This document shows positions 1-10,200 of a DNA stretch of 64,000 nucleotides, piece after piece. The first letter of the stretch is position 1. Each line of letters starts with the position of its first letter. The position numbers were made by a program, and so were the translations under genes. The stretch is from Limnomonas spitsbergensis (Eukaryota; Chlorophyta; Chlorophyceae; Chlamydomonadales), in assembly GCA_037349105.1 (NCBI GenBank), contig JAYJMM010000081.1:1798001-1862000 (forward strand), read 5' to 3'. A model generated the notes under the pieces. The model did not search any database. It was given only the letters and a program-made list of their open reading frames with translations, and was not told where the DNA came from.

Positions 1-312
1 GCTCAGAGTGGCAGGAGTTGTGCCAATGGTGCGCACCCTACACACCCTCAAAGATGCACTCTATAAACCCTACAAACCCTGTTTATTTTGGCAGCCTGCC
101 CGGGAGCCGCCAGGATGCATGCCTTGAGTTCTGCCGGATGATGCAGTCCCTGTTAGTGCTGTACAGCTGCTTAAACCGTAAACCCTGCTTTCCTCGCAGT
201 CTGCCTGGGCGGAGTGGCAGGAATTCTGCGAAAAGATGAAGCCGCTGTTGGTGCTGTACAGCTGCTTAACCCTAACCCTAACCCCTCAACTCAACGTCTC
301 TTTTCCTCGCAG
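1..312 (+). repeat. Decoy copies of the acceptor side of the exon at 313
   Basis: Bases 1-25, about 90-160 and 196-262 are imperfect copies of the exon start at 313 (SAWAEWQEFCQKMKPLLVL), each preceded by its own TCGCAG- or GGCAG-type acceptor and separated by spacers containing CCCTAA. The last upstream copy (199 onward) keeps the reading frame but differs at a few bases (C-E-K-M for C-Q-K-M) and then runs into CCCTAACCC. Confidence 0.8.
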
Positions 313-3199
313 TCTGCCTGGGCGGAGTGGCAGGAGTTCTGCCAGAAGATGAAGCCGCTGTTGGTGCTGGAGGGTGAGGTGGGCCGTGCCGACAGCTCGA
401 TGCAGCAGGAGGATGCCTCATCGTCGGCCAAGGATGGCGCGGGGGATAGCGGGTGGGCCACAGCACAGGCGCAGCCTGTGACCAAGGCCATGTCCAGGTA
501 AGCTGGTGTTGCAGTGGTTGTTGCTATTGCTGCAGCTGCTGTTGCTCTCGTTGCAGTGGTTGTTGTTGGTGTTGTTGCTGCTGCTGCTTTTGATGTAACC
601 ATTGCTGCTGCTCCTGCTGTTCTTGTTGCTCTGGTTCCAGCTTCTGTTGCTGTTGCTGCTGCTGCTGCTGCTGTTGCAGCTGTTGTAGCAGTCGGTCCTG
701 CTGCAGCTGCTGCTGATGTTGCAACTGTTGTTGCTGCTGCAGCTGCTGCTGATGTTGCAGCTGTTGTTGCTGCTATTGCTGCTGCTGCAACTACTGTTGC
801 CGTTGTTTTTGTTGCTGCTGCTGTTGTTGCAGCTGATGCTGTTGTTGCTGCTGCTGTTTTAGCGTAGCTAGTGGCCATGGCCCGGTCAGCTACTGTGCAT
901 GTTGCTGTTGCTGTTACAGCTGGACAGGCTGCTGTTGCTGCTTCTACATAGTAAACTGTTGTTAGTGTTGCTACAGCAGAGTAAAAGTCTTTGAAGGTAG
1001 GATCCTCCCACCTTCCACCACTCACCTCACACCTCTTCCGGCCCACCCCTCCCTCTTCTGGTCCACCCCTTCACTCTTCCGTCCCACCCCTCACTCTTCC
1101 GACCCACCCCTCACTCGCCAGGTGGCTGATCGCAGTCAGGAAGATAAGTGCGGCCAATGCACTGCTTAAGTCACTCGAGGCGAGGATGGAGCGTGCCAAC
1201 GCGGCGCTCCTGCGGACGTTCCAAGGCGACGGGTCTTCTGCCCTGTCAGAGCTGCGATCGTACCGAGTACCGCCCAAGATCACATTCCAAGTCCTGCAGG
1301 TAGGCAGTTTATCTTGCAGGGTTGTAAGTGTGACCTTGCAAGTCCATCAGATGGTCAGTCAAGTGTGGGCTTCCGGAAGCGTGGCCTGCCAGATCAGGAG
1401 TGGGCAGTGGCGGCGGCGCATGAGGCGTTAGGAGCCGCTGGGCAATATGGGGGAATCGAGTGCAGCTTGGCTGTTTTGCCATGATCGAATCACTCTGGGG
1501 TACCGGTACTAGGGGCTGGGATGTACAGCCTGGCTGCTTCTGTTTGCTGTCTTGTGTTCCTAGTTAAGGGTTTAGGGGCGGGGGAAAGGATGTAGAGCCT
1601 GGCTGTTTGTCGTCTTGTGCTTTTAGTTTAGGTTTTAGGGTTTAGGGGCAGGGATGTAGAGCATGGCTGCTTCTGTTTGCCGTCTTGTGCCCCCACCTCC
1701 AGATGTGGATTTTGGGTGTAAGTCCCATCCAGCGTCTTCTTCACACATCCCATCCCATGCTTCCCATCAGCTGCAAAATGTGTGGACCTGGGCATGAAAG
1801 GCCCAGGCTTTGGCTTTGTGGTTGAAAGGCATGCTTGTGTTGTTGTGGAATGCATGCATGCTGTATAAAAAATGATTGTGATAAAAATGCTCTTTATGGA
1901 ATCCTTGTCTGCTTCCTCGCTTATGAAGAGCATGCATGTTTCGTCTCAGGTGGCACTCCAGCTGTGCGGCTGCAGCGAAGACGACTGCCACAACTGGGGC
2001 CGCATGCGCACGCTCACGACGTACAAGGTCATCAAGAAGCTCATTGACGTTAAGCCAGCAAACTGCAGCAGCAAGCTGGTCAAGCTCTGCACAAAGGTGT
2101 GGAAAAGGCCTTGAAAAGGTTTTTTGGGGTAACGAACAAAGGTCGAGTATAAGCTTCTAATTTTTCCCGTGTTGCAGTAAGCTGGTCAAGCTCTGCACAA
2201 AGGTGCGTTGATGTTTCAGTGTTCAAAGGTGGGGAAAAGGCCTGGAAAAGGTTTTATTTTGGTTGGAAAAAGAGGTCGAACATAAGCTTCTACTTTTTAA
2301 CGTGTGGCAGCAAGCTGTTCAATAGGCTGGCTAAATGTTTTATTTTAGTGAGTGAAATACGTAAATATAAGCTTCCACTTATTCCCGTGTAGTAACAAGC
2401 TTGTCATGCTCCGCACAGAGGTGCTTCACAATTTCATGTTCATGAAAACTCCTGATTTTTTCTTTTCGATAAGCAGCAAGCTGCTGAAGCATTACATTTC
2501 GATATGCAAGCGTGAGGATCAGCCCAAACCCTGGACCCTCAACCTACTCAAACACAAAGGTGTTTCACGGTTTTCCAACAGGTTTGAAAGTGTTATTCAT
2601 TTAGGCATGAGAAATCTCTTTCTTGATCCAGGTTTGATCGATCAGTCAACTATTCAATTGACAGAGGTATATAATAACAGTTTTTCCTCACACCCATGCC
2701 CTGGCCTGCTCCCTCAGATCTACTTGCTTATTTAAACCTCTTCATGCCTGCTCCAACCTACTCATTAAATGTACCCCCCCCCCCTCATATCTGCTTCCAA
2801 GGATCAATATATTTCGTCATTCATTTTCACGCCTCCTCATACTTGCTTCCTAAGATCTGAATATTTCTTCATTCCTTTCCATGCCTCCTTTATACCTGCT
2901 TTATAAGATTTGTTTACTTCTTCATTCCTTTCCATGCCTCTTTCATGCCTGCCTCCTCAAATCTGCCTATTTTTGTTCACTACCCCAAACCTGGTTTCAT
3001 AAGAACTCCAATGACAAGGGGGGGGTCAGTGGAAATCTGTTACCACCCTCCCACATTCATGCATTCATACCTATGCACCCGTCTTCATACCTCTTCATAC
3101 CTGCTCCCTCAGATCTGCCGCTCCAATGACGAGGAGGAGGTCCGGCAGGAGTCCGTTGCCACCCTCACCCTATTCAAATGGATGGGCACTTTCGGGAAG
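313..3199 (+). CDS. Dynein heavy chain-like gene, internal exons only (partial)
   Basis: Four exons join in frame: 313-497, 1122-1299, 1950-2096 and 3113-3199. Each has an AG acceptor and a GT donor; the join at 497/1122 completes an Arg codon. The protein contains AWAEWQEFCQKM, then ELRSYRVPPKITFQVLQ, then a WGRMRTLTTYKVIKKL segment, and ends with VRQESVATLTLFKWMGTFGK. In dynein heavy chains the first stalk coiled coil ends in a similar [KR]SxxxPP...VxxAVxxLxG block, followed by a W...FL..L segment and then a VxxxSxAxxxLxxWxxxM block in the microtubule-binding domain. The order and spacing agree, which is why I favour dynein, but sequence similarity is loose. The exon between 2096 and 3113 that would complete the tip is uncertain (a CSSKLLKHYISICKRED stretch near 2473-2520 looks like a degenerate copy). 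No later dynein exon is visible before the next gene starts at 7227, so the gene is truncated, rearranged or misassembled. The start lies outside the window. Confidence 0.42.
505..870. repeat. GCT/GTT trinucleotide array in an intron
   Basis: Irregular (GCT/GTT)n microsatellite in the first intron of the dynein-like gene. It is stop-free in several frames on both strands (poly-Ala/Val on plus, poly-Gln on minus), which yields false open frames. Confidence 0.9.
2097..2430 (+). repeat. Tandem copies of the donor side of the exon ending at 2096
   Basis: The exon end AGCAAGCTGGTCAAGCTCTG with its AAAG|GTG donor recurs at about 2174-2204 and, more degenerate, near 2309-2335 and 2394-2424. The copies are separated by related spacers (GGTCGAGTATAAGCTTCTA and variants). 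Each unit is roughly 105-115 bp. Confidence 0.8.
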
Positions 3200-3417
3200 G
3201 TAGGCGCTTGACACTGTTTCTGTCAGGTTGTTTCAGCTACATATCAGCTACGATACAGCAACATCACCTGTTGCCACCCTCACCCTCCTCAAAGAGAGAA
3301 AGAAAGCTACTCCTCATCGACTAAAAAGGCTACACAAAAACTGAACTGTCTCCCCTTGATATTGCCTAATCTTGTCAGCATCCTACTGCTCTTCTGTTTC
3401 CTTCTCCAGAGTTCACT

Positions 3418-3477
3418 GTTGGGCGCCCATGCGGCCGAGCCTTTTGAGCAGGGCCTGGAGGTGTAACGTCATTGACC
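3418..3477 (+). mobile_element. LINE 3' terminal fragment
   Basis: About 60 bp matching the conserved 3' end of the LINE family in this window: a GGCGCCC/GCGGCCGAGCC block, TTTTGAGCAGGGC, then GGTGTAACGTCATTGAC. Only the 3' end is present, as expected from 5'-truncated insertion. Confidence 0.7.
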
Positions 3478-4094
3478 TCACTTCTGAATGTCACTCCTGA
3501 CCATGTGCCCTGTGCAGATCGGAGAGCAGCTGTCACCAACGTAATCATCTCCCGTCTTGTGGGGGCTGAGGGCTCGCGAGGGCCGGGACCATCATCCACG
3601 GGCCCCATGGACCCTGGATGGCACCTAGCGGACTGAACAGTACTGAAAGCTGCAATCCCCAAAGGGGTCAATCCCAAAGCTGCAAATCCCAGAGAGGCAA
3701 ATCCTTAAGGGGCTCGGGGTCCTTCAGGGTTTAGGCCCCTGAACATGCATATAATATTATAAAGCAGGTGCATTTGCTTTTACAGGCAGCGCCGTCACCT
3801 AGCTAGAGCTTTTACTGTCAGAGAACACCTGCCAACAACTTTTCATGCTATGCGTGATACTGAAGCTCTGCTCGTGGAAAATGTGTGTGGAATTCTGCGA
3901 GCAAGTGTCTTGCGTGCCGATGATGTGTTAGCCCGGACCGGTGACATCTTTGTTCCTCTGTACAATCTGTTTCGAATCCTGCTGCCTGGCTGGTCAATCC
4001 AATGTGCGATTAGGTGAGGCTGTTTCAATTAACAGCAGGCTTGCAGATGCACAGCCACGCTTCAGGAAGGCTACTTACATATTATGATCGGGTA

Positions 4095-4820
4095 AAATGG
4101 CGTTACACCTCTGGGCCATGCTTAAATGAACCTCGACCACGTCGGCAAACATTAAGTCAGCTAGGAAAGTCAAGGGAGAAGGAGCAAGAGGAATGGAAGG
4201 AAAGCAAGTTCACCTTCCAAAGAACAAGAGCACAAACAAAAAGGCCAGGTGAACCGTGCCCCCTGCTCCTAAGGAGCCTAGCCTTCAAAAAACGCAACTG
4301 CATGTTCCACAAAAGCCAGGGCCTCCCACTCCTGCCTGCGGGCTATCCTTCTCATGTCAATAAGGAGGAAAAAGGAAAAGAATTAAGGCAAGAGGAAAGA
4401 CAGGGAGGAGCATAATTGCATAAAGGACAGAGACCCCCCCCCCCTTCCCAGAAAACGGAAAGGCGGACTAAAGGCTCCCGCCCCTGAAAACAAGAGTCGA
4501 GCGAAAAGGGGAAGAGCCAGTACCCAAGGAGGAAAAACAAAGACAACAAACTAGCCCTCAACAAAGTCGGCCACGTCCGCAACAAAAGCCAGAGCCTCCC
4601 ACTCACGCCTACCCTGGTACAACTGCTGAAAATTCGTGGCGCCCTCAAGGTGGCCTGCCCAACCTCTCGCCCTCGGCCTCTCCTTCACACTAGGGCACTG
4701 AAAGCACACATGCAGCGCATCCTCCACATGCTGGCCGTGTCCTTCAGCCCAGCACTGTTGACAGCTGCAATGTGCATTGTTGTGGGGTAATCTTCGCAAC
4801 AGGCACAACAGGCATGTTAT
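4095..4820 (-). mobile_element. 5'-truncated LINE, C-terminal zinc motif and 3' UTR
   Basis: On the minus strand 4808-4551 reads CQQCWAEGHGQHVEDALHV followed by CFQC. This CxxC...H...CxxC arrangement is typical of the C-terminus of non-LTR retrotransposon reverse-transcriptase proteins. It is followed by WEALAFVADVADFVEG and a stop. A second WEALAFVEHAVAFFEG copy lies at about 4300-4360, and the 3' end (GGCCCAGAGGTGTAACGCC) is at about 4095-4115. The same 3' region recurs on the plus strand at 18492-18955. No reverse-transcriptase domain is left, so this is a dead insertion. Confidence 0.72.
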
Positions 4821-5404
4821 GATAGGTGTAGTGGTGTAACGTTAATAAAATGTTATGACAACTGCAAGGTGTGTGCTGTCCAATAGGCCAATGATCAGGA
4901 ACGATCTGGCTGGATACGTATTTCGCAGTCACACTTTTGTTAAACCGTATTTGTAAGAAGGGTTTCATCTGTCCAAGACATGGTTCCTCCAGCCCTGATA
5001 GAGATGACCTAACTCATAGGACAGGGAAGAGGTTAGGAGAAGAGCCCCCATACCACGAAGGCCAAGCACTAGCCACTGCAAATAAGTCAAGGTAAATATT
5101 CCGCTGCTCATAGCTGTCATACAAAAGGGGGCAGCCAAAGGCACCCGTAATTAAATAAATCACCGATCTGTCATGCCATGCGCAGATATGGGCTGGCGAC
5201 GAAAGGAAGCCCCAGACAAGCCTCGTTTTACGGGTGCATGCAAATTGATTTAAGGTAGCGACCCCACAATCCTATGTTGTCGCGGTGGAAAACTGTACTG
5301 GCTGAATCACTGCGCTTGTGATCCTGTCAAAGTGTGAACACTCTCAACCTAGAGGCCCAAGAACAGAAAATGAAACAGCCAGCACAGGAATAAGTCACGT
5401 TACG
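4821..5404. other. Intergenic stretch without a recognised gene
   Basis: I see no supportable coding region, RNA gene or array here. GGTGTAACGTTAATAAAATG at 4832-4851 may be another relic of the LINE 3' end. Confidence 0.5.
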
Positions 5405-5466
5405 TAAGTGATACATAAGTGATACATAAGTGATACATAAGTGATACATAAGTGATACATAAGTGA
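5404..5466. repeat. GTGATACATAA short tandem repeat
   Basis: Five or six head-to-tail copies of AAGTGATACAT lie directly at the 3' end of the minus-strand LINE fragment that follows. Slippage products or short repeats at the 3' terminus are common for LINEs. Confidence 0.85.
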
Positions 5467-5665
5467 CATTACACCTCTGGTCCCTGCTTAAAAAGGCTCA
5501 GCCGCCTAACTAGAGAGTTGGGAGGAAAGATGGAAACAAACACACGGGGGCAGGACAAAAAAATGAGGAAAAGTGGAAAATAAAGGTAAGGGACAAAACA
5601 AAAGGCTGGAAAATAAAGACAATGGAAGTTCCAACCTCTAAAAACGTCTACGCCTCATCGATATC
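5466..5665 (-). mobile_element. LINE 3' fragment
   Basis: Read on the minus strand, this matches the C-terminal and 3' UTR region of the LINE at 52683-52900: GTGGTAGATATCG, GGCGTAGACGTTTTTAGAGG, a pyrimidine-rich tract, then GGCTGAGCC and an AGGTGTAATGTCACT end. It contains no intact protein. Confidence 0.75.
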
Positions 5666-5822
5666 TACCACATGTGCGGTATATGTGCAATGCACTCATA
5701 CGTCATGACATCGTTGCTTAAGGGGGCCGTCCAGGATCATGATGAAATAAGATAACCGGTGAGTCGGTAACCTGGACATGACACTAGACCCTTGATAACT
5801 GTAACAAATGATTTGAGATGCA

Positions 5823-5915
5823 GGCCATGCTACCCTGTGTCACTGGGCTATGCTACCCTGGGCCATGCTACCCTGGGCCATGCTACCTTGGGCCGTGCTA
5901 CCCTGGGCCGTGTCA
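5823..5915. repeat. 15-bp tandem repeat GGGCCATGCTACCCT
   Basis: About six copies of a 15-bp unit with few substitutions, in sequence where no gene is recognised. Confidence 0.85.
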
Positions 5916-7226
5916 CTGTTAGCTGATGTCCGTAGAGCTACGTAAAAACATTGGCACCCAGAACTTGCTGTCAAAGATGACATGGCTTTCTTGTTGTCCC
6001 TCCCTCCCTGCGCAGCATCTGTGCAAGTGTGCATAGTGCTGGGCAGTATCGTTGCAGATGCAGACCTGACGAGAGGGACCTGACCAGAGGGACCCGACCC
6101 TCTTTCTAGAGAGGAGGGAGCCCCTACCCTTCTTCAGATGACACAGGGAAAGGTATAACAACATGTTATTGTTGCGCGCTTTAGCGGTACGGTACTTGAT
6201 GTACATCACGGCATGCGGCCGTTGGGGCCAGGTGCAGCAAGCCCTGCTGCTGGTGCCATCATCCAAAGGCCGCTCAAGGTTTAATCCCTACTGGCCCTGT
6301 CATGGCTACCCAGCAGCCCCCCATAGGTGGTCTGGAATGCATTCGAGTCAATGCTGGAGAGACACTCGGAGCGACATGGGATCATGGCCATATGCGAGCT
6401 GCAAGTTCAGACATGAAGGCACAGCTGCTTGAAGGTGAAAGGTACAATGAGGGCAATAACATGCATGCACAATCGCACATGCTTCCCTTTCCACTCGTAG
6501 ATGCATGGTGCATGGACGGATTGGACGCAGAGTGCATGGGTGCAGGGTTCATGACGGTTAACCTTTGGACCTTGCTCAACAGGCTCGGCCGCAGGGTCTT
6601 CCAACTTTCGGGTTGGGATAGAAGGAAACCTAGGTGGAAGTTGGGCAGGGTGCAGATGCTCATGCATGTATCGTCCACGTGCGGGTGATGCCATATCGAT
6701 TCGTTTAGCGATGTAGACGAGCAACGTACCTCCTCCACCCGTATTTGATTGTTTCTATCTCATGGTTGTCTTCAGCATTTTACGACCACGCCAAATCAAG
6801 CGTATCACTCTTGGTTCGGTGCTCCTCAAGTCTTGATTGGTCGATCGGGAGTAAAAATAAATCAGACGATGATTGGGAAACAAGAGGGATCGCCCCATGT
6901 TGTCACGCGGCACTGATTCACTGATCTCACGATAGCAAGGGGTCCCCTGCACGACAGCGAACATGGGAGCGCTGCTGGATCCAAATGGCACCGTATAGAT
7001 CTGGCTGTCATGTCATCCGGGCATCGACGACCAAGAGTACAATCACTTGCTTCACGTTTCCAGTTTAATTTCAAATCATCGACAATTATAGAATAAAAGA
7101 TAGCAACCCTCCGTCCAATTTGACCTCTACTCCGTTGCTGGCCATTTTGAACACACTTTCGAACTTACTAGAAGTAGGCCTCCTGACCCAACTTAAACCT
7201 GTCGGACTTGAGACGTTCGAAGCCCA
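5916..7226. other. Upstream region of the ADF gene, nothing recognised
   Basis: No gene with sensible composition or splice structure is visible. Short open frames on both strands around 6160-6740 have no recognisable motifs. The segment should hold the promoter of the ADF gene starting at 7227, but I cannot point to a convincing core element. Confidence 0.4.
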
Positions 7227-10200
7227 ATGTCACAAGACCTCGGCGTTCTGAAGACGGCGAAGCATGCGATGGATGAAGGCCTCATCGGGCAAAGTGATTT
7301 CGATGAGATAAAGAAGGCTTTCCTGAAGGCCCAGCAAATCAAGGCAGGGATGGACGCAGGTAAACATACACATCCACGCCGCTGACCGCATGCGCCACTT
7401 ATGGTCCCGACGGCTCTTGACCCACCCCCGGTCAAAAACGACCCCTTGACCTCCCCCGCCCCGACCCCTCACCTGCCCTGACCCCGTTTATCCCCTCGGA
7501 ACCCTCCGTGCGCAACCCTCTCACAGGATTTCTCCGAGAGCAGGATTATCTGCAGGCTCGAGATTCCTTCCTGGCGTCCCTAGACTTCCAAGTAGCCGCA
7601 CCTGTCACCGTCAGCTACGCCACACCCCATGCTGCCGCTGCAGCCCCAAATCGTGGCAAACCACAGCCCATGTCAGGCACTGCAGCGCCAGCACCCGCAG
7701 CCATAGCCAGCGTTTTCCGACAGCCGCAGCCGCAAGCGCCTCCACCACCGCCACCCGTCTCCTCCATGCCTCCACCGCCATCCCCCATGTCCAACGGCAA
7801 CAGCAGGTCCAGCGGAGGCGGCGCGCCTGCTGGCGGCCTGCCATGCCTGAATAACTTGCCCCGCATTGGGAAGGCAGGGATCGCAGAAGGCAAGGTGAGC
7901 ATCGACGGGGATGCCCTGTCTCAGGGCTGGGTGCTCCTGAGTGTGCTCTGTCGAAGGGCAAATTGACCCCTAGGCGCAGTTTGTCCAATCTCGGACCAGA
8001 TCCAATCACTCAACTGCACCCAACCGCATCAGGGTGAATCCCTTGTTTTATTTTATGGATTTAAATGAAAGGCATCTGAGCAGACTTGTTTCCTCCCTCA
8101 TGCCATCCAGTGCCCACTGGCCTAGGGTGTCGCGTGGCCCCTTGTCGGGGTTTGATATTATCTTTTGGTTCATGTCGCTGGTTTTCCCCGGTCGGCCCTG
8201 ATTGGCCCTTTCGTACAAGGCTGTGGATCATTGCGTTAACTTGTTCACAACAACTTGCCCCCTGTCTGTACTTGCTCTCATTGCCTACTGGTCCCTAAGC
8301 TCTGCTTTGATTTTCTATTAAAGGGTATGTGCATCTGCTGGCTGACGCATGGCATGCTCCCATGCATGACTGTAGTGCATGCGGAGTGGGGAGGGTTATC
8401 TGCTGGCCAGCTCGTGATTTGCCGCCATGAATAACTGCAGTAGTGCAGTGCATAGGGAGTGGGGAGGGTTAAAGCTGACCAGGTATTGATATGCTGCCAT
8501 ACATGACATTAGTGCATGGGGAGTGGGGAGGGTTATCTTCCAGTCAGCTCATGATATGCTGCCATCCATGACTGTAGTGCATGCGGAGTGGCGAGGGTAT
8601 ATGCTGGTCAGCTCGTGATATGCTGCCATCCATGACTGTAGTGCATGCAGAGTGGGGAGGGTTATCTGCTGACCAGGCATTGATATGCTGCCATACATGA
8701 CTTAAGTGCATGTGGAGTGTGGAGGGTTATCTTCCGGTCAGCTCATGATATGCTGCCATGCATGACTGCAGTGCATGGGGAGTGGCGAGGGTTATTTGCT
8801 GGCCAGCTCATGATATGCTGCCATGCATGACTTTAGTGCATGGGGAGTGGGAAGGGTTATCTGCTGGCCAGCTCATGATATGCTGCCATGCATGACTGCA
8901 GTACATGCGGAGTGGGGAGGGTTATCTGCTGGCCAGCTCGTGATATGCTGCCATGCATGACTGCAGTGCATGGGGAGTGGGAAGGGTTATCTGCTGGCCA
9001 GCTCATGATATGCTGCCATGCATGACTGCAGTGCATGGGGAGTGGGAAGGGTTATCTGCTGGCCAGCTCATGATATGCTGCCATGCATGACTGCAGTGCA
9101 TGGGGAGTGGGAAGGGTTATCTGCTGGCCAGCTCGTGATATGCTGCCATGCATGACTACAGTGCATGGGGAGTGGGAAGGGTTATCTGCTGGCCAGCTCA
9201 TGATATGCTGCCATGCATGACTGCAGTGCATGGGGATTGGGAAGGGTTATCTTCTGGTCAGCTCATGATATGCTGCCATGCATGACTGCAGTACATGCGG
9301 AGTGGGGAGGGTTATCTGCTGGCCAGCTTGTGATATGCTGCCATGCATGACTGCAGTGCATGGGGAGTGGGAAGGGTTATCTGCTGGCCAGCTCATGATA
9401 TGCTGCCATGCATGACTGCAGTGCATGGGGAGTGGGAAGGGTTATCTGCTGGCCAGCTCATGATATGCTGCCATGCATGACTGCAGTACATGCGGAGTGG
9501 GGAGGGTTATCTGCTGGCCAGCTCATGATATGCTGCCATGCATGACTGCAGTGCATGGGGAGTGAGAAGGGTTATCTGCTGGCCAGCTCATGGCATGTGT
9601 CCTTAGTTTGTGCTCTGCATGCCCTTTTCTCCACTCCATGCGAAGCCTCTTGTCGAGCTTGGCCAATGTGTGCTGCTGTAGTGCTCCATGTGATGTAGTG
9701 CTCCATGTGCTGTAGTGCTCCATGTGCTGTAGTGCTCCATGTCCTGTAGTGCTCCATGTGCGGTAGTGCTCCATGTGATGTAGTGCTCCATGTGATGTAG
9801 TGCTCCATGTGGTGTAGTGATCCATGTGCTGTAGTGCTCCATGTGCTGTAGTGCTCCATGTGCTGTAGTGTTCCATGTGCTGTAGTGTTCCATGTGCTGT
9901 AGTGTTCCATGTGCTGTAGTGCTCCATGTGGTGTAGTGCTCCATGTGCTGTATGCTCCATGTGGTGTAGTGCTCCATGTGGTGTAGTGCTCCATGTGCTG
10001 TAGTGTTCCATGTGCTGTAGTGCTCCATGTGCTGTAGTGCTCCATGTGCTGTAGTGCTCCATATGCTGTAGTGCTCCATGTGCTGTGTGTGTGCTGAGGT
10101 TGCGCTGTTACGCGCCATGAGCTTCCTTTGCAATGTGCGCATTATCAACACGTGCCTTACGCAGAAATGGATGTCCTTAGCCAGAAATCGGTACCATGGC

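Noticed and set aside
291..1046. Ala/Thr-rich minus frame of 251 codons
   Set aside because: Product of the GCT/GTT microsatellite; antisense to well-formed plus exons.
8335..9598. CRISPR-like regular repeats
   Set aside because: Units are contiguous with no unique spacers, in a eukaryotic intron; there are no cas genes.
9523..10151. Three minus frames of 157-182 codons (HMEHYSTWSTT-type)
   Set aside because: A 17-bp array inside an ADF intron, open in all three frames because 17 is not a multiple of three.
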